Below, piece by piece: positions 12,487 through 24,195 of a stretch of DNA of 64,000 nucleotides. Both the position numbers and the translations under genes were made by a program. Numbering within the stretch: position 1 is the first letter of the stretch; the number at the start of each line of letters is the position of its first letter. The stretch lies in NCBI GenBank assembly GCA_001600415.1, contig BCJX01000010.1, positions 1,027,236 through 1,091,235 on the forward strand. The letters are read 5' to 3'. Source of the stretch: Pascua guehoae (Eukaryota; Basidiomycota; Tremellomycetes; Trichosporonales; Trichosporonaceae). A model generated the notes under the pieces. That model was not told the origin of the DNA. It was given only the letters and a program-made list of their open reading frames with translations, and did no database searches.

Positions 12487-12579
12487 TGACGTTTGACAGG
12501 GTCGAACTGCCGACCTCATGCGAACCACGAAGATGTTCTCGTGTTAAGCATGCGCTCTAACCAACTGAGCTTAATCGCC
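12487..12579 (-). tRNA. tRNA-Val(AAC) with short intron
   Basis: Minus strand: acceptor GGCGATT with AAACGTC, containing one A-A mismatch at pair 5-68 and a G-T pair. The D arm is GCTC/GAGC, the anticodon stem CATGC/GCATG, the loop TTAACAC (anticodon AAC) and the T arm GGCAG-TTCGACC-CTGTC. An intron of about 19 nt follows position 37. TTTTT at plus 12474-12478 is the terminator. The loop matches other fungal tRNA-Val(AAC) genes. The acceptor mismatch could mean a weakened gene or a sequencing error. Confidence 0.82.
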
Positions 12580-13485
12580 TGCATGTTTGTGCGGCTGGGG
12601 TACGAAATACTCGCCGATGGTGTCGGAAGAATGCGCCGAAGGGTCATGGGATTGTGGGTCGTGATGTGTGGACGATGGGATGAATGATGATGAGGATGAT
12701 GATGAGGTTGTGATGAGGTTGGGTTGAAGTTGTATCAGGTCGCGCTCACCTGCGAGGCGACTCGAATACGGTACCGAAATTATGGCACGCCTTGGAGTGT
12801 GACAGGACTGCCAAGACTATCCTGCATCCCGCTGTTGCTGTGGGGTACATTACCTACAGAGGGGATAATCGTACCCTCAAACCATAGCTGTGAGGCTGGC
12901 ACTGCTCTGTGTCGCCCTGATTTTTTTTTTTTTTTTTTTTATATACATATAGAATATTAAAAAGCTGAGTATGGACTCGTTGTGCGCAGCAATATCTGAG
13001 ATATCCGAGCAAGGCGTCCAAGTCTGCCCTTAATTGCTGGGATAGGATAAGACCTAGGCTCGACTGAGGGTTGGACGATCGAGAGTTGCCCGCGTTCTGT
13101 AACAAGCTGCGCCGTCTATACACCCAAATGACGGCAGCCGTCGACAACTGAAGTCGTCGACTTGTCTCATGGCCGGCCAAGTTCCTGGAGATGACGCGTG
13201 GGGACATTGTAAAAGTCAGAATCGGTTGGGTTGGAGTTGTCTTAATCGCAACTCGCCCGAGCTGACGCTGTGGCGGTCTGATCAAAGACGGCTGTGCTCT
13301 AGTCAGATCGGGACCTCGATGTCTTGTCCTTTCTTGTTTCTTTCCCAGTCCATCTATAACGACAGACTACGTCCAAACAAGGGCCCGACGACGACCCTCG
13401 TTTGACTCTCTTCCAATGCACCATCAAACGATGGGTAAGATACAGAGGGGCAACCACACGCCGCCGTGCGGTTTACTTATCGTCG
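12580..13485. other. Intergenic with a 20-base T run
   Basis: No supported gene. A run of about 20 T at 12921-12940 is followed by AT-rich sequence. A GATGAT/GATGAG-type repeat lies near 12680-12715. Confidence 0.4.
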
Positions 13486-13567
13486 GTTCATATAGTATAG
13501 TGGTGAGTACGCAACATTGTGGTTAGTAACCCCTGTTGAGACCGCTGTTCGATTCAGCGTATGGACA
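13486..13567 (+). tRNA. tRNA-His(GTG) copy 1, 10-nt intron
   Basis: Acceptor GTTCATA/TATGGAC, D arm GTAT/GTAC, anticodon stem CAACA/TGTTG, loop TTGTGG plus C (anticodon GTG), T arm CGCTG-TTCGATT-CAGCG. A 10-nt intron TTAGTAACCC follows position 37. The Pol III terminator is in GCTTTTTAGG about 20 nt downstream. The body is identical to copy 2 at 13995. Confidence 0.9.
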
Positions 13568-13994
13568 CATGCCCTTGGGTTCAGTGCTTTTTAGGTATCG
13601 AGCGGCCTTCGGCTGCGGTTGAAGTTCTCTCGGTGCTGTGGCGGTTGTGCCCGAGGAGTTTCAGCGATTATAAATTCACAATGAGGTATCTATGGAAGTC
13701 TCAGCGGGCGTGAGGCAGACTCGTCGGGGTTGTAGATGAGCAGAGTGAAGCCAAGCTACTTGCCGACGCCATTTCTGGTCTCTCTCTTGTCTGGCAATGT
13801 CTTGTAGACTAGCCTCGCGATCCTCGCCTTGGGCATGTCTCGACAGTTGAATCGGTGGGGACAGCAAGGCGTTATCAGCAGCGCTCAGTCGTGCTGAGAC
13901 TACGGAGTGGATGTTCTAATTATATGTTGGGTTCGAGCCCGATCCAGGCGGGATTGGACTGAGACAGGATGTCATAGTAGGCTTCTTTACAACC
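13568..13994. other. Spacer between the tandem tRNA-His genes
   Basis: The first ~100 bp downstream of copy 1 resemble the sequence downstream of copy 2 (CTTTTTAG, then a TTGAAG-type stretch, then GTGCCC), suggesting that a segment larger than the tRNA was duplicated. No coding region is evident. Confidence 0.4.
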
Positions 13995-14076
13995 GTTCAT
14001 ATAGTATAGTGGTGAGTACGCAACATTGTGGTGAGCAGCCTCTGTTGAGACCGCTGTTCGATTCAGCGTATGGACA
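13995..14076 (+). tRNA. tRNA-His(GTG) copy 2, 10-nt intron
   Basis: All mature positions are the same as in copy 1, 509 bp upstream. The intron has the same length but a different sequence (TGAGCAGCCT). A TTTTT terminator follows in TGCTTTTTAG. The identical bodies with divergent introns argue that both copies are under selection or are homogenised. Confidence 0.9.
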
Positions 14077-14280
14077 TGTCCTCTTGGGCTCGTTGCTTTT
14101 TAGATATCAGACCAGTTTGGCTTCTTCACGAGGCCTCTTGTAGTTGAAAGCCGTGCCCAAGGGGTCATCAGTAGTGATCAGCAGCGCTTGAGACGGCCGG
14201 GTTCAAGTTCTGTGGGTATGATACACGTGCATTCCCTCTCCATGCACATCCCTCCCAACCTCATCCGACTCATCCTGGTC

Positions 14281-16492
14281 CTACTTGGCCAACCCCGCCG
14301 CGCGGCGGATGGTCGCGAGGCGGCGCCCAAACGACTCGGCCGCATCCTTGTCCGTCGACGCCGTGACGGCCTGCTCGTACGCGTCGGTGAGCTCGTCCAT
14401 CATTTCTTGCGGGGGCCGCGCGCCCGTGTCGCGGAGGTATGTATATGTCAGGCGCAGGAGCGACTTGATCATGTCAAAGGCCAGTGGACGGTACCATCCG
14501 CTATGTGACTGGTGGGTCAGCACGCAATATCGCTCTCACAACACCCACCCCGCAAACGTCGACAAGCGACAGAGGATCGTAGATGTATCGCGCAATGACG
14601 GGGTCGTGGATGTCGCATAGTTGATAGTCGGGCTTGTTGCGGTGGATAAATTCGCCGTCGAAGACGAACACTTTGCTGGCCTGTTAGCATCTCGTAATGA
14701 AGAGTGAAGATTTCAGGCGTGCGGCTGGAGTTGTGCTTTGGATGCAGTCGGTGTGGTTGTCCCCTGTGTATGTCGCGATGAGACAGGCCGCGCCGCCACA
14801 GGCAGCAAGAGTGGAACGCGTGGTAGCCCATAGTGCAGAACTCTTGAAGGCTAGTCTACCTGAGCACACTCCCCAGCACAACGGTGTCGTGTTCCGGCAA
14901 TAGTCGAGGACAATGAACACTTACCTCGGATCCAATGGAGGTCGCAGATTCTCGGCAATAAGCCGCTCCTGCTCTGTCTCCCACCAAAACGACGGTCGCT
15001 TGGCTTCTTCCTCATCCTCGTCGTCTGCCAAGACGTAGGGGTTGTTTCTAGACCGCCGCACGTCGAGGTAGAGGTAGATGCGCTGGTACCTGCACGTGTG
15101 AGCAAAGGCCGCACTTGGTTGGTTCCTTGCAGCCTAGAGTGGATCATGAGGTCACGGAGTGAGATGGCCGCTCTATCTGGCAACAGATGTGTGAACCCAC
15201 TTGTGTGCTTCGGGGTCGGCGCATGGGTCGTAGCCATACCGCACGATCGTCTTCCAGAACGGCCCTGCACCGTACGTAAATCCGATTGCTGGGAGATACA
15301 CCTTGTTGCTAAACGTCAGCTCTGCCAGCCCCTACAGCGACAACATACGTCTCGACCTCGTGGCGCTCTGGTTGCGTGAGTTGTGCCAGGAGCGCGTAAC
15401 GCATCCACACAGGGCGTTGGTCCATGAGCTGTTGGCGTTAGTGTATGCACATTTGCACCGTGGGCCCCACACACCTGGAGAAGCTTGGTGTACAGTTTCT
15501 GGTCGAGCTTCGGGATGCGCTCAAGCACAGACGCTTCGGGCCCAAGGGGCACAGGGTGTGCGTGTCCGATGACTTGAACCGTGAAGCCAGTCGCGCGCGA
15601 CTTGTTGACAAGACGCGTCTTGTATTCCTCTGCGACCTCGTCCCACACCCGCTCCTCCATCGTCTGCGTGCTTGGCTTGTAGCTATAGTCAGCATAAGAT
15701 CTGTTGCGTGTGATTCGTACTTGAAAACATGAGGGAGCTGGCGCACACTCGAGACGGGGGTCGGCTGGAGCTCCATCGTCGAGCGGAAGGGGAACTCGTC
15801 ACCGTCCTCGTTGGGCACCATAAACTCTTCATTCAGGCCCGGGAAGCGATAGTCCAGGATCGCGTCATCTGGTGGGTCAGACTACGTGGAGGAAAGAGGA
15901 AACCCACAATCGAGTTCCAGGAGCGATTGTGTGAGCTTGACAACTTCCCCATCTTGCGGCGGCGTATATTGATAGTCTGCCATCGCTGGGCGTGTGAGCT
16001 ACTGCCACAACGAAGATGATGATGTAGCTCACTCCTAAACCGAACCGTCTGCGGGATGGAACCGACAATGTCCGCCGTGAACACTCCGCCCTCGTCGCCC
16101 TCGGCATGTCCTGGCCGCTGCTTGCGGCGGCGCTTGACAACCTTGACGAGCACCTTTTGGCTCGCGACACGTGAGCCACGGACGGGGACAGCCGAGCGCT
16201 CTGGACGGTACCGCATTTCAAGCTGGCGCGCATCTCCCATGGCCGCGTTGAAGCACTCGTCAACGTCGGCCTGGGACACGACACGGAGGATCGATGTGGG
16301 GTTCGCGACAGGCCCAGGGTACTCGATTGAGCGAAAGGTGGTGCGGGGCAGCGGACGCCAGGGAGCCTTGCTCACTCCAGACGTCCCAGAGGCTGGAGCA
16401 GGCCCAGAGGGCGGAGCAGACGGCGCGGTCACATTGTTCCTGGGTGGTGATGGCGGCTGGCCATCTACATCCATGGCTTCGGTCGTATCCAT
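14281..16492 (-). CDS. TFC1: TFIIIC subunit tau95 / GTF3C5 (RNA polymerase III initiation factor)
   Basis: This subunit of TFIIIC contacts the A-box side of tRNA promoters and helps recruit TFIIIB. Nine exons join in phase: 16492-16033, 15976-15908, 15868-15721, 15682-15475, 15428-15349, 15308-15201, 15089-14925, 14675-14549 and 14508-14281, for about 530 aa. Family features are present in order: FRSIEYPGPVANP near residue 50 and LEMRYRPERSAVPVRGSRVA, which form the N-terminal dimerisation domain. Then come VVKRRRKQR, an acidic linker with DYRFPGLNEEF, RPVWMRYALLAQL, YLPAIGFTYGAGPFWKTIVR with YGYDP, YQRIYLYLDVRRSRNN, CDIHDP and GWYRPLAFDMIK. The intron between exons 7 and 8 is about 250 nt, so a small missed exon is possible. 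The gene is divergent from SPT7. Confidence 0.9.
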
Positions 16493-17102
16493 GTTGACAA
16501 TGCCGAGCAGAGGGGTATGTTATGATCGTAAACAAGCGATTCGCGGATGAGGCCGACCAGTGTCAACAACCAACAGAGCAAATACGGCAGACTGTGCGTG
16601 TCGCAACGAGTCGCACCCGACGAGGTGTAGTGGAGACTGTTGGGTATATGCTTATGCAAGAAGCGGGGATGACGAGTGGATGGCCGAGAGAGAGAGTGTG
16701 TGTGTGCGTGGTGGGATGAGTTGGGGAATTGTTGGTTGGGTGGGGTGGGTGTGCGGGGTAATTAGCAACCTGGGAGTTGTAAGTAAACAGAATTCAAAAC
16801 GAAAGTAAAGTAAACCTCACCCCACTCGTTTTTGAATTGAAACCTGGGGAGTCTTGTCTTGTCTGTCGTCGTTGATGGATCGGCCTTGTCCACTCGGCAC
16901 CACCAACAGACTTCTTTTTCGTCCTCGCATCCTCTTCTTTCCATCCCCACTACTCGTCATCATCCATCCATCCACCTGCACCGGACCCACCACTACATTC
17001 CCCCCTTCGGGGGCTACTCAGCGACACCACTATTGCCTGCATAGGCGAGCTGCTACCCCCTAATCTGCCCCGCCCGCAGCGGCGCCGGCTCTCGAGCTAG
17101 CC
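16493..17102. promoter_or_regulatory. Divergent promoter region between TFC1 and SPT7
   Basis: A 610-bp head-to-head intergenic region. It contains a GT/GA-rich stretch (16685-16760) on the TFC1 side and a pyrimidine-rich leader (about 16900-17050) on the SPT7 side. No TATA box is obvious. The regulatory role is inferred from arrangement only. Confidence 0.45.
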
Positions 17103-20100
17103 ATGAAGGTTGGTCACCAGCCACTGGGCGCACATCCGTCCGCACCCACTCTCCCCCCTCTGTCTGCACAACCCCCCCATTGCGAGCACGCGCTGATGCA
17201 ATCCACCTATACAGTACCTCCTTGGGTACCTCGAAGGCATATCCGATGCACCGCGCCTGACAGACCCCGACTTTCAGCAGCTCCTCGTCGACGTTCAGGC
17301 CGGCAAAGTACGTACCACCCATGTTGAACGGGCTCGGAGCAATTGGGCCGCCAATGCCGAGCGGGGATCAGCGCTGACATTGTCTCCCTCTGCCATCTCG
17401 TTATGTCCAACTTTGCGCAACCATCAACACACTGCCGCCACCATTGCGTTTAACAGCCCCAAAAGACGAGCGATGCATTCTACGACAGCCTCGAGAAGAT
17501 CGTCAACGAGCTACGGAGCTCGGTGAGCATTCAACCCCACCCCCTCATTTGGGAGCCCCGGACATGCCCTCGTCTGACCAGTACTACAGCCGGAAGCTGG
17601 ACCGTTCCTCAAGCCAGTCTCCAAACGCGATGCTCCAGACTACTACCAATGTGCGTGCGCGCCGCCTCTGCATTTGCCGACTGCCTCTGACGCTGCTCCC
17701 CAGATATCACAAAGCCTATGGACTTGTCGACGGTGCTGCGAAATGTCAAGAGCCACAAATACAAGAACAAGGCAGAGTTTGCGGCAGACCTCGACCTGAT
17801 CTGGAAGAACTGTTTGACATACAACACGACGGCTGTGAGTTGCGCGAGCGCGAGCGCGTTCGTGTCGGGAACGACCGACTGACCCATGTGCAGAACCACC
17901 CGCTCCGCGGCACGGCCAAGTATCTCCAACAGAAGACCAACCACCATCTCGAGTTCTTGCAAGACCGCGAGGACCCAAACCACTTGTTGTCCATCTTGTC
18001 AGCATCTGGTGCGTCGGCTGCGGTCCAGCGCGCCGTGTCGCAACAGCCATCAGCTGCTGCAGGAGACGAGGATGCGGCGGGCGAAAGCGACGACGCCGTT
18101 GGAGAAGACGACGACGGCAAGACAGGAGAAAAGCATCCTCCCCCCGGTTCTGGTGACCCAAATGGGAGGGCGACCTCAGAGGTCGGTGCTAGTCTAAACA
18201 GACGGGCGACTAGCGTCGGATCGGCCTTTGGGGAGAGGCGCGTGAATGGGAGCAAGGTCAACGGAGGACCACCAAGTGTGAGTGGAGGAGTTGCGACAAA
18301 GAACAAAAGAGCTGATCATTGCAGCCTCCGCCCTTTCGGCCCAACCTCCAGGCCAACCTGGACCTCACGCCGGCTCTGCTCAGGACGCCCTACACCATGA
18401 CCCACTTTCAGCCCGTCTCGTTGAGCGTTCCGGGCCCCTCCTTTTCCGACAAGGGCAAGGCTCGGGAGATTCTCTACGGAAACGCACCCCCACCATGGTA
18501 TCCGGCGCCGGTCGGCGACGACGAGGATGCCAAGCTCGAGGGCTACTGGTGGGGTCTGGCAGGCAAGGATGAGGCGTATGTGGCGGGCCTACCTGCTGTA
18601 CCACACATGGTCGAGGGACCACCAACGAAGAGGCGCCGCATTGCGCGACGAAAGTCGCTATCTCCACAACCCAACGGCACCGGCAACGCTCTGGGTGTGT
18701 CCCATGCCGAGTCGGTTCCACCAGCGCTCGTACCTTCAAAACCACTCTCACTAGAACGTGTCGTCCATCGAGCCGTGGACAAGCTGGTCGACGCACGCAA
18801 AACGATGAACAATATCCAGGAGTGGAAGGCATACTACGAGGGCGACGGCACAGGGCTACCACCGCCGCCGCTCGAAGTGCTCGATGCAGAACGACAACGG
18901 CATAACCAGGAACGGGTAGAGTGTAAACGCAAGCGCCAGGAGAACCGCGTCGAGGCTGTCGAGCGGTTCCGATCTGGCGGCGAGGTGGGCGAGGCCGAGG
19001 CGGCGTTGACTCTCAAGCGGGTGTCGGCAGGCATGCTGGCTCACGCTGGATTTGAAGGTGCGTACTTGGCAGATGCCGTCCGAGGGGACCACTGCTGACG
19101 CCAACTAGGTGCCAACGACATTCCGCTTGATCTCCTCACCCGCGTTGCAGGCGACTATCTGCGCAACTTGGGCCGCACGTTGCGTTTGCTCATGGATAAC
19201 TTTGCCCACCAGATGACCCCCGAGGTGCGCTAAGACTAGAGCACTACCTACAGTAGCTCTCGCTAACAGTTCCCAGGAGATTGTCCTGCACTCGCTGCAC
19301 GAGAACGGCCAGGTCCAGCTTGAGCACCTCGAGTCGCACATCAAGGACGACATCGAGCGCGACAGTGCCAAGATTTCCGAGATGCAGCGCAAGGTCCGGC
19401 AGGCATACAAGGAGCTCACGACCGGCCCTGTCATTGAGGACGACATGCTGTTTGCGCAGGACGGCGAGATGCTCCAACAGTGGGTATTGACGAGTTGCAT
19501 GGTTTCTGACGGTACAGCGGCGACTTTGCGGAAGACCTTGGCGAAGACTTTCTGGGTCTGCGCGAGCTGGGTATTGACAAGGAGTTTGGTTTATCCTCGC
19601 TCAGTGTCCCAAAGGCGCTCTTCTTTGGTCGGCGGGGCCGCGCGCACGCCAATGCGCTGGGGCCCAAGGTCGACGTTCCCGACTATCCCCCACCGCCACC
19701 CTTCATCCCACTCACCGCGGGCATGTACAAGAGCCACACGCCGGGCCTCATGCACGCGTTCTACGCCGAGCGCGTCGACAAGGGTCTCGGGCTCGAGACG
19801 GACGACCCGTTCGACGCGACGCACCAGGCCATTGGGCCGCTGGGCCAGATTGTTGTCAAGCCGCTTCCTGGCGCCACGTCGAGCAAAAAGGGCGGGGCGA
19901 AAAAGGACGCCAATGGCGAGGAGAAGAAGAAGCCTCCCAAGAAGCCCTCGTGAGTAGAGTTGCTTTTTCGCTTCGTGCTTGTTTGCTGACAACAGCCAAC
20001 CCGGTGTCGGCAAGGGCAACTGGATCCGGCCGTCCAAAGAGGAGCGCGAACGGCGCGCAGCCGAGAAAAAGGCCGAGCTCGAACGCCAGCGCGCCGAGGC

Positions 20101-20158
20101 GTCGGCGTCGGCCGCGCCCGCCGCAGACGACGAGGACGCCGAGGGCGAGGAGGAGTAG
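17103..20158 (+). CDS. SPT7: SAGA complex scaffold subunit Spt7 (bromodomain protein)
   Basis: Nuclear protein that holds together the SAGA histone acetyltransferase complex. Eleven exons with consistent phases: 17103-17108 (uncertain), 17215-17307, 17457-17522, 17590-17650, 17704-17834, 17894-18277, 18325-19057, 19109-19224, 19277-19479, 19518-19949 and 19996-20158, about 795 aa. The N-terminal part reads [22 protein letters not shown] and [14 protein letters not shown]. The bromodomain follows: [34 protein letters not shown], then [11 protein letters not shown] with the acetyl-lysine-binding Asn, and [11 protein letters not shown]. After an acidic linker comes a histone-fold-like segment ([39 protein letters not shown]). 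The C-terminal tail is Lys/Glu-rich. The start is least certain: ATG AAG followed by a GTTGGT donor. Confidence 0.9.
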
Positions 20159-21155
20159 GTATAGTAATAGGGGCAGCTTGCGTCACGCGTCCAGGCCCGT
20201 ATGGAGGGGGCGGCGCGATCTGGGAACTGGAGGGCCTGGTTGAGTGGGAGGGACGTGGTCACGGGCACCGGGAGGGGATGGGGGAGCGTGAAGGGTTAGT
20301 AACGACATTGAGTGACGTTGACGCCGGTGGCGTAGAAGGCACCAGCCCTAGACGGGGTAGACGAGTCATTATTCAGTTGTCCTTTGTATGCATGGCATGT
20401 GTGCGGGTGCGAGTGTGGGTGAGGGGACGTGGTCGAGGGATGGGAGACATGGGGTTTGGAGACTACGATGGGGGCTGGGATGGAGACTGAGACTGTGAGG
20501 AAGGTTGCGAGGGAGGCCACAATCGAGGATGCTAGACATTGCAATGGACACCATGGGCACAACCAGAGAGCCTGAGAGAGGTCTCGCAGACAATGCACGT
20601 CCTGGACATGGCTATAGTCGATACACGACACTGCACAAATCAGACGTCATCGACCTGCATACCTCTCACTGTTGTAATCACTACTCTGCAGTCCTGGGCA
20701 GACGGACCGGGACGAACAAGGGCACGAGCTATTCGCTCCAACCGTAATCTGGGGGGTATGCATGCGCTGCTGTGCGCTGGTACAAACAGTCTATGTGGTC
20801 CTGGGTCGGGTCTGGCGGTCGTGCTGGGGTGTGGGTCGGGGTTGGGGGGGTGGTAGCCCCAGCCGAGCCCGAGTGGGGTAAGGTGTCGAGCTGGGCAAGG
20901 AACGCGAGGCGAACGAGGCCGCGTTGGGATAAGAGCCAGAGCAGGTGGGAAGGGCGGGAAGATGGGCGAAGGGATACGCGGGGCGGACAGGTGGGGACGT
21001 TGTGAAGGGATAAAGTGCGTGCGGCGGATATCGCGCAGGCGAGACTGACGCCGACCTCTGCAGTTTCCACCGGCATACCGAGGTCCACACCGCCCCAACC
21101 CCACCTAATCCGACCTCGACCCCCGCACCCAGGCAGCAAGCAATCTGCAAGCGGA
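20159..21155. other. Convergent 3' region between SPT7 and BUD20
   Basis: Both flanking genes end here. The sequence is G/T-rich on the plus strand, and no domain is recognisable in any frame. Confidence 0.45.
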
Positions 21156-22569
21156 CTACTTGGCCGCCACCTTCTCCCTAGCCGCCTCGACGGCGCCACT
21201 GGGCGGGATCTGCGCGGCAACGGCCGCCGCCTCAAAGCGGCGCACAACGTCCTCGACGCCGCGCTGGCGGTTGTCGACGCCGGCGCCGGCGCGCGCCTCG
21301 TCGTGCGTGTATGCGCCCTCTGCGAGTTCCTTGAGGCGGCGCTTGTGGACTTTGGAGCGCGTGTGGGTCGCGAGGGCCCGGTCGGATTCGTAGTATTTTG
21401 CGCATTCGATGCAGTACTGCGTGTTAGTGGGTTGTTACGAGGGGGGTGGGATAGGGGCGGGGGCAAGGGAGGGGAGGGGGAGATACTGGGGGAGGGGAGA
21501 GACTGGGCGAGGGGGAGACTGGGCGAGGGGAAGGCCGAGGGAGGTGGAGAGACGAGTCCTGTGTCGGATGCGCGAGACACGCTCATGTACAGCCAGGGGT
21601 GCAGGGGTGATGGGCATCACACGCCAAGTAGACACGATACGATGCAGTCCCAGAGCTTCGAGAACACGGCGATCCATGGACATGCGAGTGGCCGCTAACG
21701 CGCTAACTGCAGCCCTTGGGTACGTCTAGCCAAACAAGTGCTCCGCCGTTTATCACACGACTGATCTGCCCAACGCGTACACGGTCTGCCAGACCACACA
21801 GAGACAGCTCGTGGGAACTTGGAACTAACGCCGACCGACGACATCCTCGAACGCTCGCGCTCGCTGGGTATGGGAGATGGACATCACGCTTCACACCGCT
21901 TCACACCCCGCGACTGTTGCGGCCGTCTCGGCCTCAGCACAGCGTTGACGATCGACGGAGCCAAGCCGTGGAAAGACGAGCCGCGTATCGCGGCGCAGAC
22001 AACCCAACTGCTGTCCGGACTGCACCCGCCGAGGCCAGCGTCTTCTCTACGTCCTCGACGCAACCCGGGCTGGCTTTGTCCGGCTCTACATCAGGAGCCC
22101 TCCCAGAGCACGTCCTCGCCATGATACCGGCCCACTGCCGCGAGCTGAGTGTTCATTCCCGCTCGCTCGCTCCCAGGCTCCTCGAGCCCATCGACCCGTC
22201 CATAGCTCCGCTTCTCCGCTCTTTCCAGACCCGCTCCCCATCGCGGTGGCGCAACATAGCTCCTCCCCGTTCACCTTCCCCCCCCCGCTGTGCACCTTCC
22301 CCAACGACCGCTCCTCTCCCCCCAACCACACCGTAACGGTCCCTTGTATCGTCGTAGTCTCGCTCCGCTCGGCCCCTCGGCTGGGCGATACCCACATGCT
22401 GGCCCAATCCAGGCTTGTCCTCATCAATCGGCTGTGCCTTGAGCTTTTTCGAGTGCACGTCGAGGTCGTGCTGGATCTGGTCCAGGTCCTTTGTGCGGTC
22501 GCGCGTGCGTGCGGCGCGGTGCACGTCGCGACGGGCGTGGTGCGTACGGGAGCGGCGGAGACGGCCCAT
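21156..22569 (-). CDS. BUD20: Bud20/ZNF593-type zinc finger, pre-60S ribosome export factor
   Basis: Bud20 is a shuttling C2H2 zinc-finger protein that associates with late pre-60S particles and aids their nuclear export. Exon 1 (22569-22396) encodes 58 residues starting MGRLRRSRTHHARRD, with RTKDLDQIQHDL and PIDEDKPGLGQH. Exon 2 (21416-21156) continues YCIECAKYYESDRALATHTR and SKVHKRRLKELAEGAYTHDE. The junction GLGQH|YCIECAKYY falls inside the conserved family motif and is phase 0. The zinc ligands are CxxC in YCIECA and the pair of His in THTRSKVH. Total length is 144 aa, close to yeast Bud20 (166). The intron of 979 nt is exceptional for this genome. Confidence is high because both halves of one motif are joined exactly. 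Confidence 0.9.
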
Positions 22570-24195
22570 TGTGTCGTGTGTTTTGAGTGGGGGAGGAGGT
22601 AGTGCAAGGTGGTGAGTGAGGAGGCGGGGTGTAGGGATGTGAACGTAACCACACAGTGGGGCTGCCGGGTGCGCGGGTGGGGTTCTGGGTGGAGGTTGTC
22701 CGTGGCCCAAAAATTGCCACCATGCCACCGGATTCTGCCACCTGCTAGAGATGGTGGCGTTTCCGCGCACGCTAGCATCGCGTGGAATTGGTTCCGTCTA
22801 CGTTACCTCGGCCTGGCGAGGAAGTTTTGGGTCCGGCCCCCGAGCCCTGTTGCCTTGTTGCCCATTAAAGAGGTCTAATGCAGGCATGCAGAGCCCTAAT
22901 GCACCTACGTATGTACCCAAGCCTTTTTTTCGGCCGCCTTGGCTAGGGATCAAGAGCCAGCCCAGCCAGGGGCGCGTCTACAGGCACGAGCCAACACACC
23001 CTCCTGGCCACCTGGGCGGGTGGAGCGCGGAGCACCTAGGTGTATTGCATTGATTGTGCTGTGGTGGGTCATGGTTGATGGGATAAGCTCTACGGCGGCC
23101 TCGAGTGTCGGTATGCTGCAGCCCCCCTTAGTTTCCATGCCCTGTCCTTGGCTCACCCATGCCTCCTTGCCCCTCCTGGCTGCCTGGCCTCCTTCCCTCC
23201 TTGCTCTCGTGCTTCGACTAGTTGGTCAGAAAACAAAAGTATACCGTAGACAGACACAAACGACCTCGTCGCCACTCTTCCAACCTTCCTTCCTTCCTCG
23301 TCCTCTCCTTAACTCCCCCCGTCTTCCCCTCCTCCGATAACCTCCTCGACCTCTTTCTCCTACTTTCTCCCTCACCTCAACAGTCCCCCCCCGCATCTCC
23401 CATCTCCCATCTCTGCGCGCCGCCCGGTCCCCGAAACCTCGAACAAGCCGCGCCACCGCGTCTAACCTGACCGCGTCCCCGTCCGGATCCGCCCGCACAG
23501 CTCGCTCACTCGCCTCCCTTGCGTTGGTGTTTCGCGTCGACCTTTTGCCCCTGGCGCTCGGTGACTCGCCATTGCTGAAAAGTGTGGTGTAACACGATAC
23601 AAGAGGCGCGTCCAAGGAGAGAAAGACTACAGCACCATCTGTTCCTCAGCCCAGTGCTGGTCTGTGCACTCGTCCCATCGTACAATCGCTCCCTCCCGAC
23701 CCTCTTTCTCGCTGTCTCTCTACCCCTTCCGGAGCCGGCGGGTCCCATCTCACACGTTCCTACGCGTACCGCCCCGCCTCCCCCGCCTCCCCCGTCTCGC
23801 GTTCACCTCCGACACGACACTGCATACGCGCAACACCGTCGGCAAGCAGTTGTCAATATCAGTCAGTGCGCAGGATCGCCCGCACCCACCGCCCCCCCGC
23901 GCACACCATCGACCTATACCTCGTCCTTCCTTTCCACTCGTCCTTCCTTTCCCCCTCACCACCTCGCCTCTACTCATCTCTACGTCGTTGCTCGCCCACA
24001 GCCAGCATCGACTCTCGACCTCTGACCTCAGAGTAATTTTTATCCACCAGCGTGCGCACTCCGCGTATCGATTGATTATCAGCGGCGTCGTCTCCCCCCC
24101 GCGCTCGTCGTAATCGCATCACCCCTGGCCACGCGCCTTGATCATATCGATCACGATCTCTCCTCACCTCGGCATTTCCTGCCCCCACCACCACC
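22570..24195. other. Shared upstream region of BUD20 and SUR2
   Basis: From about 23230 to 24190 the plus strand is strongly pyrimidine-rich (repeated CCTTCC, CCTCCCCCGCC), typical of long fungal leaders, and leads directly into the SUR2 start. No gene is supported. Confidence 0.5.

Noticed and set aside
12921..12940. The poly-T run as the poly-A tail of a LINE or processed copy on the minus strand
   Set aside because: There is no reverse-transcriptase-like frame or recognisable transcript next to it on the minus strand, and no target duplication was seen.
13918..13945. A GGGTTCGAGCCC word resembling a T arm
   Set aside because: The loop would have six bases and no cloverleaf can be built around it; it lies between the tRNA-His copies by chance or as decayed sequence.
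17331..17380. A segment of SPT7 intron 2 that reads [13 protein letters not shown], resembling an Spt7 RSKWA motif
   Set aside because: No donor site allows it to join the next exon in frame, whereas splicing 17307 to 17457 keeps the phase and joins two family segments directly.
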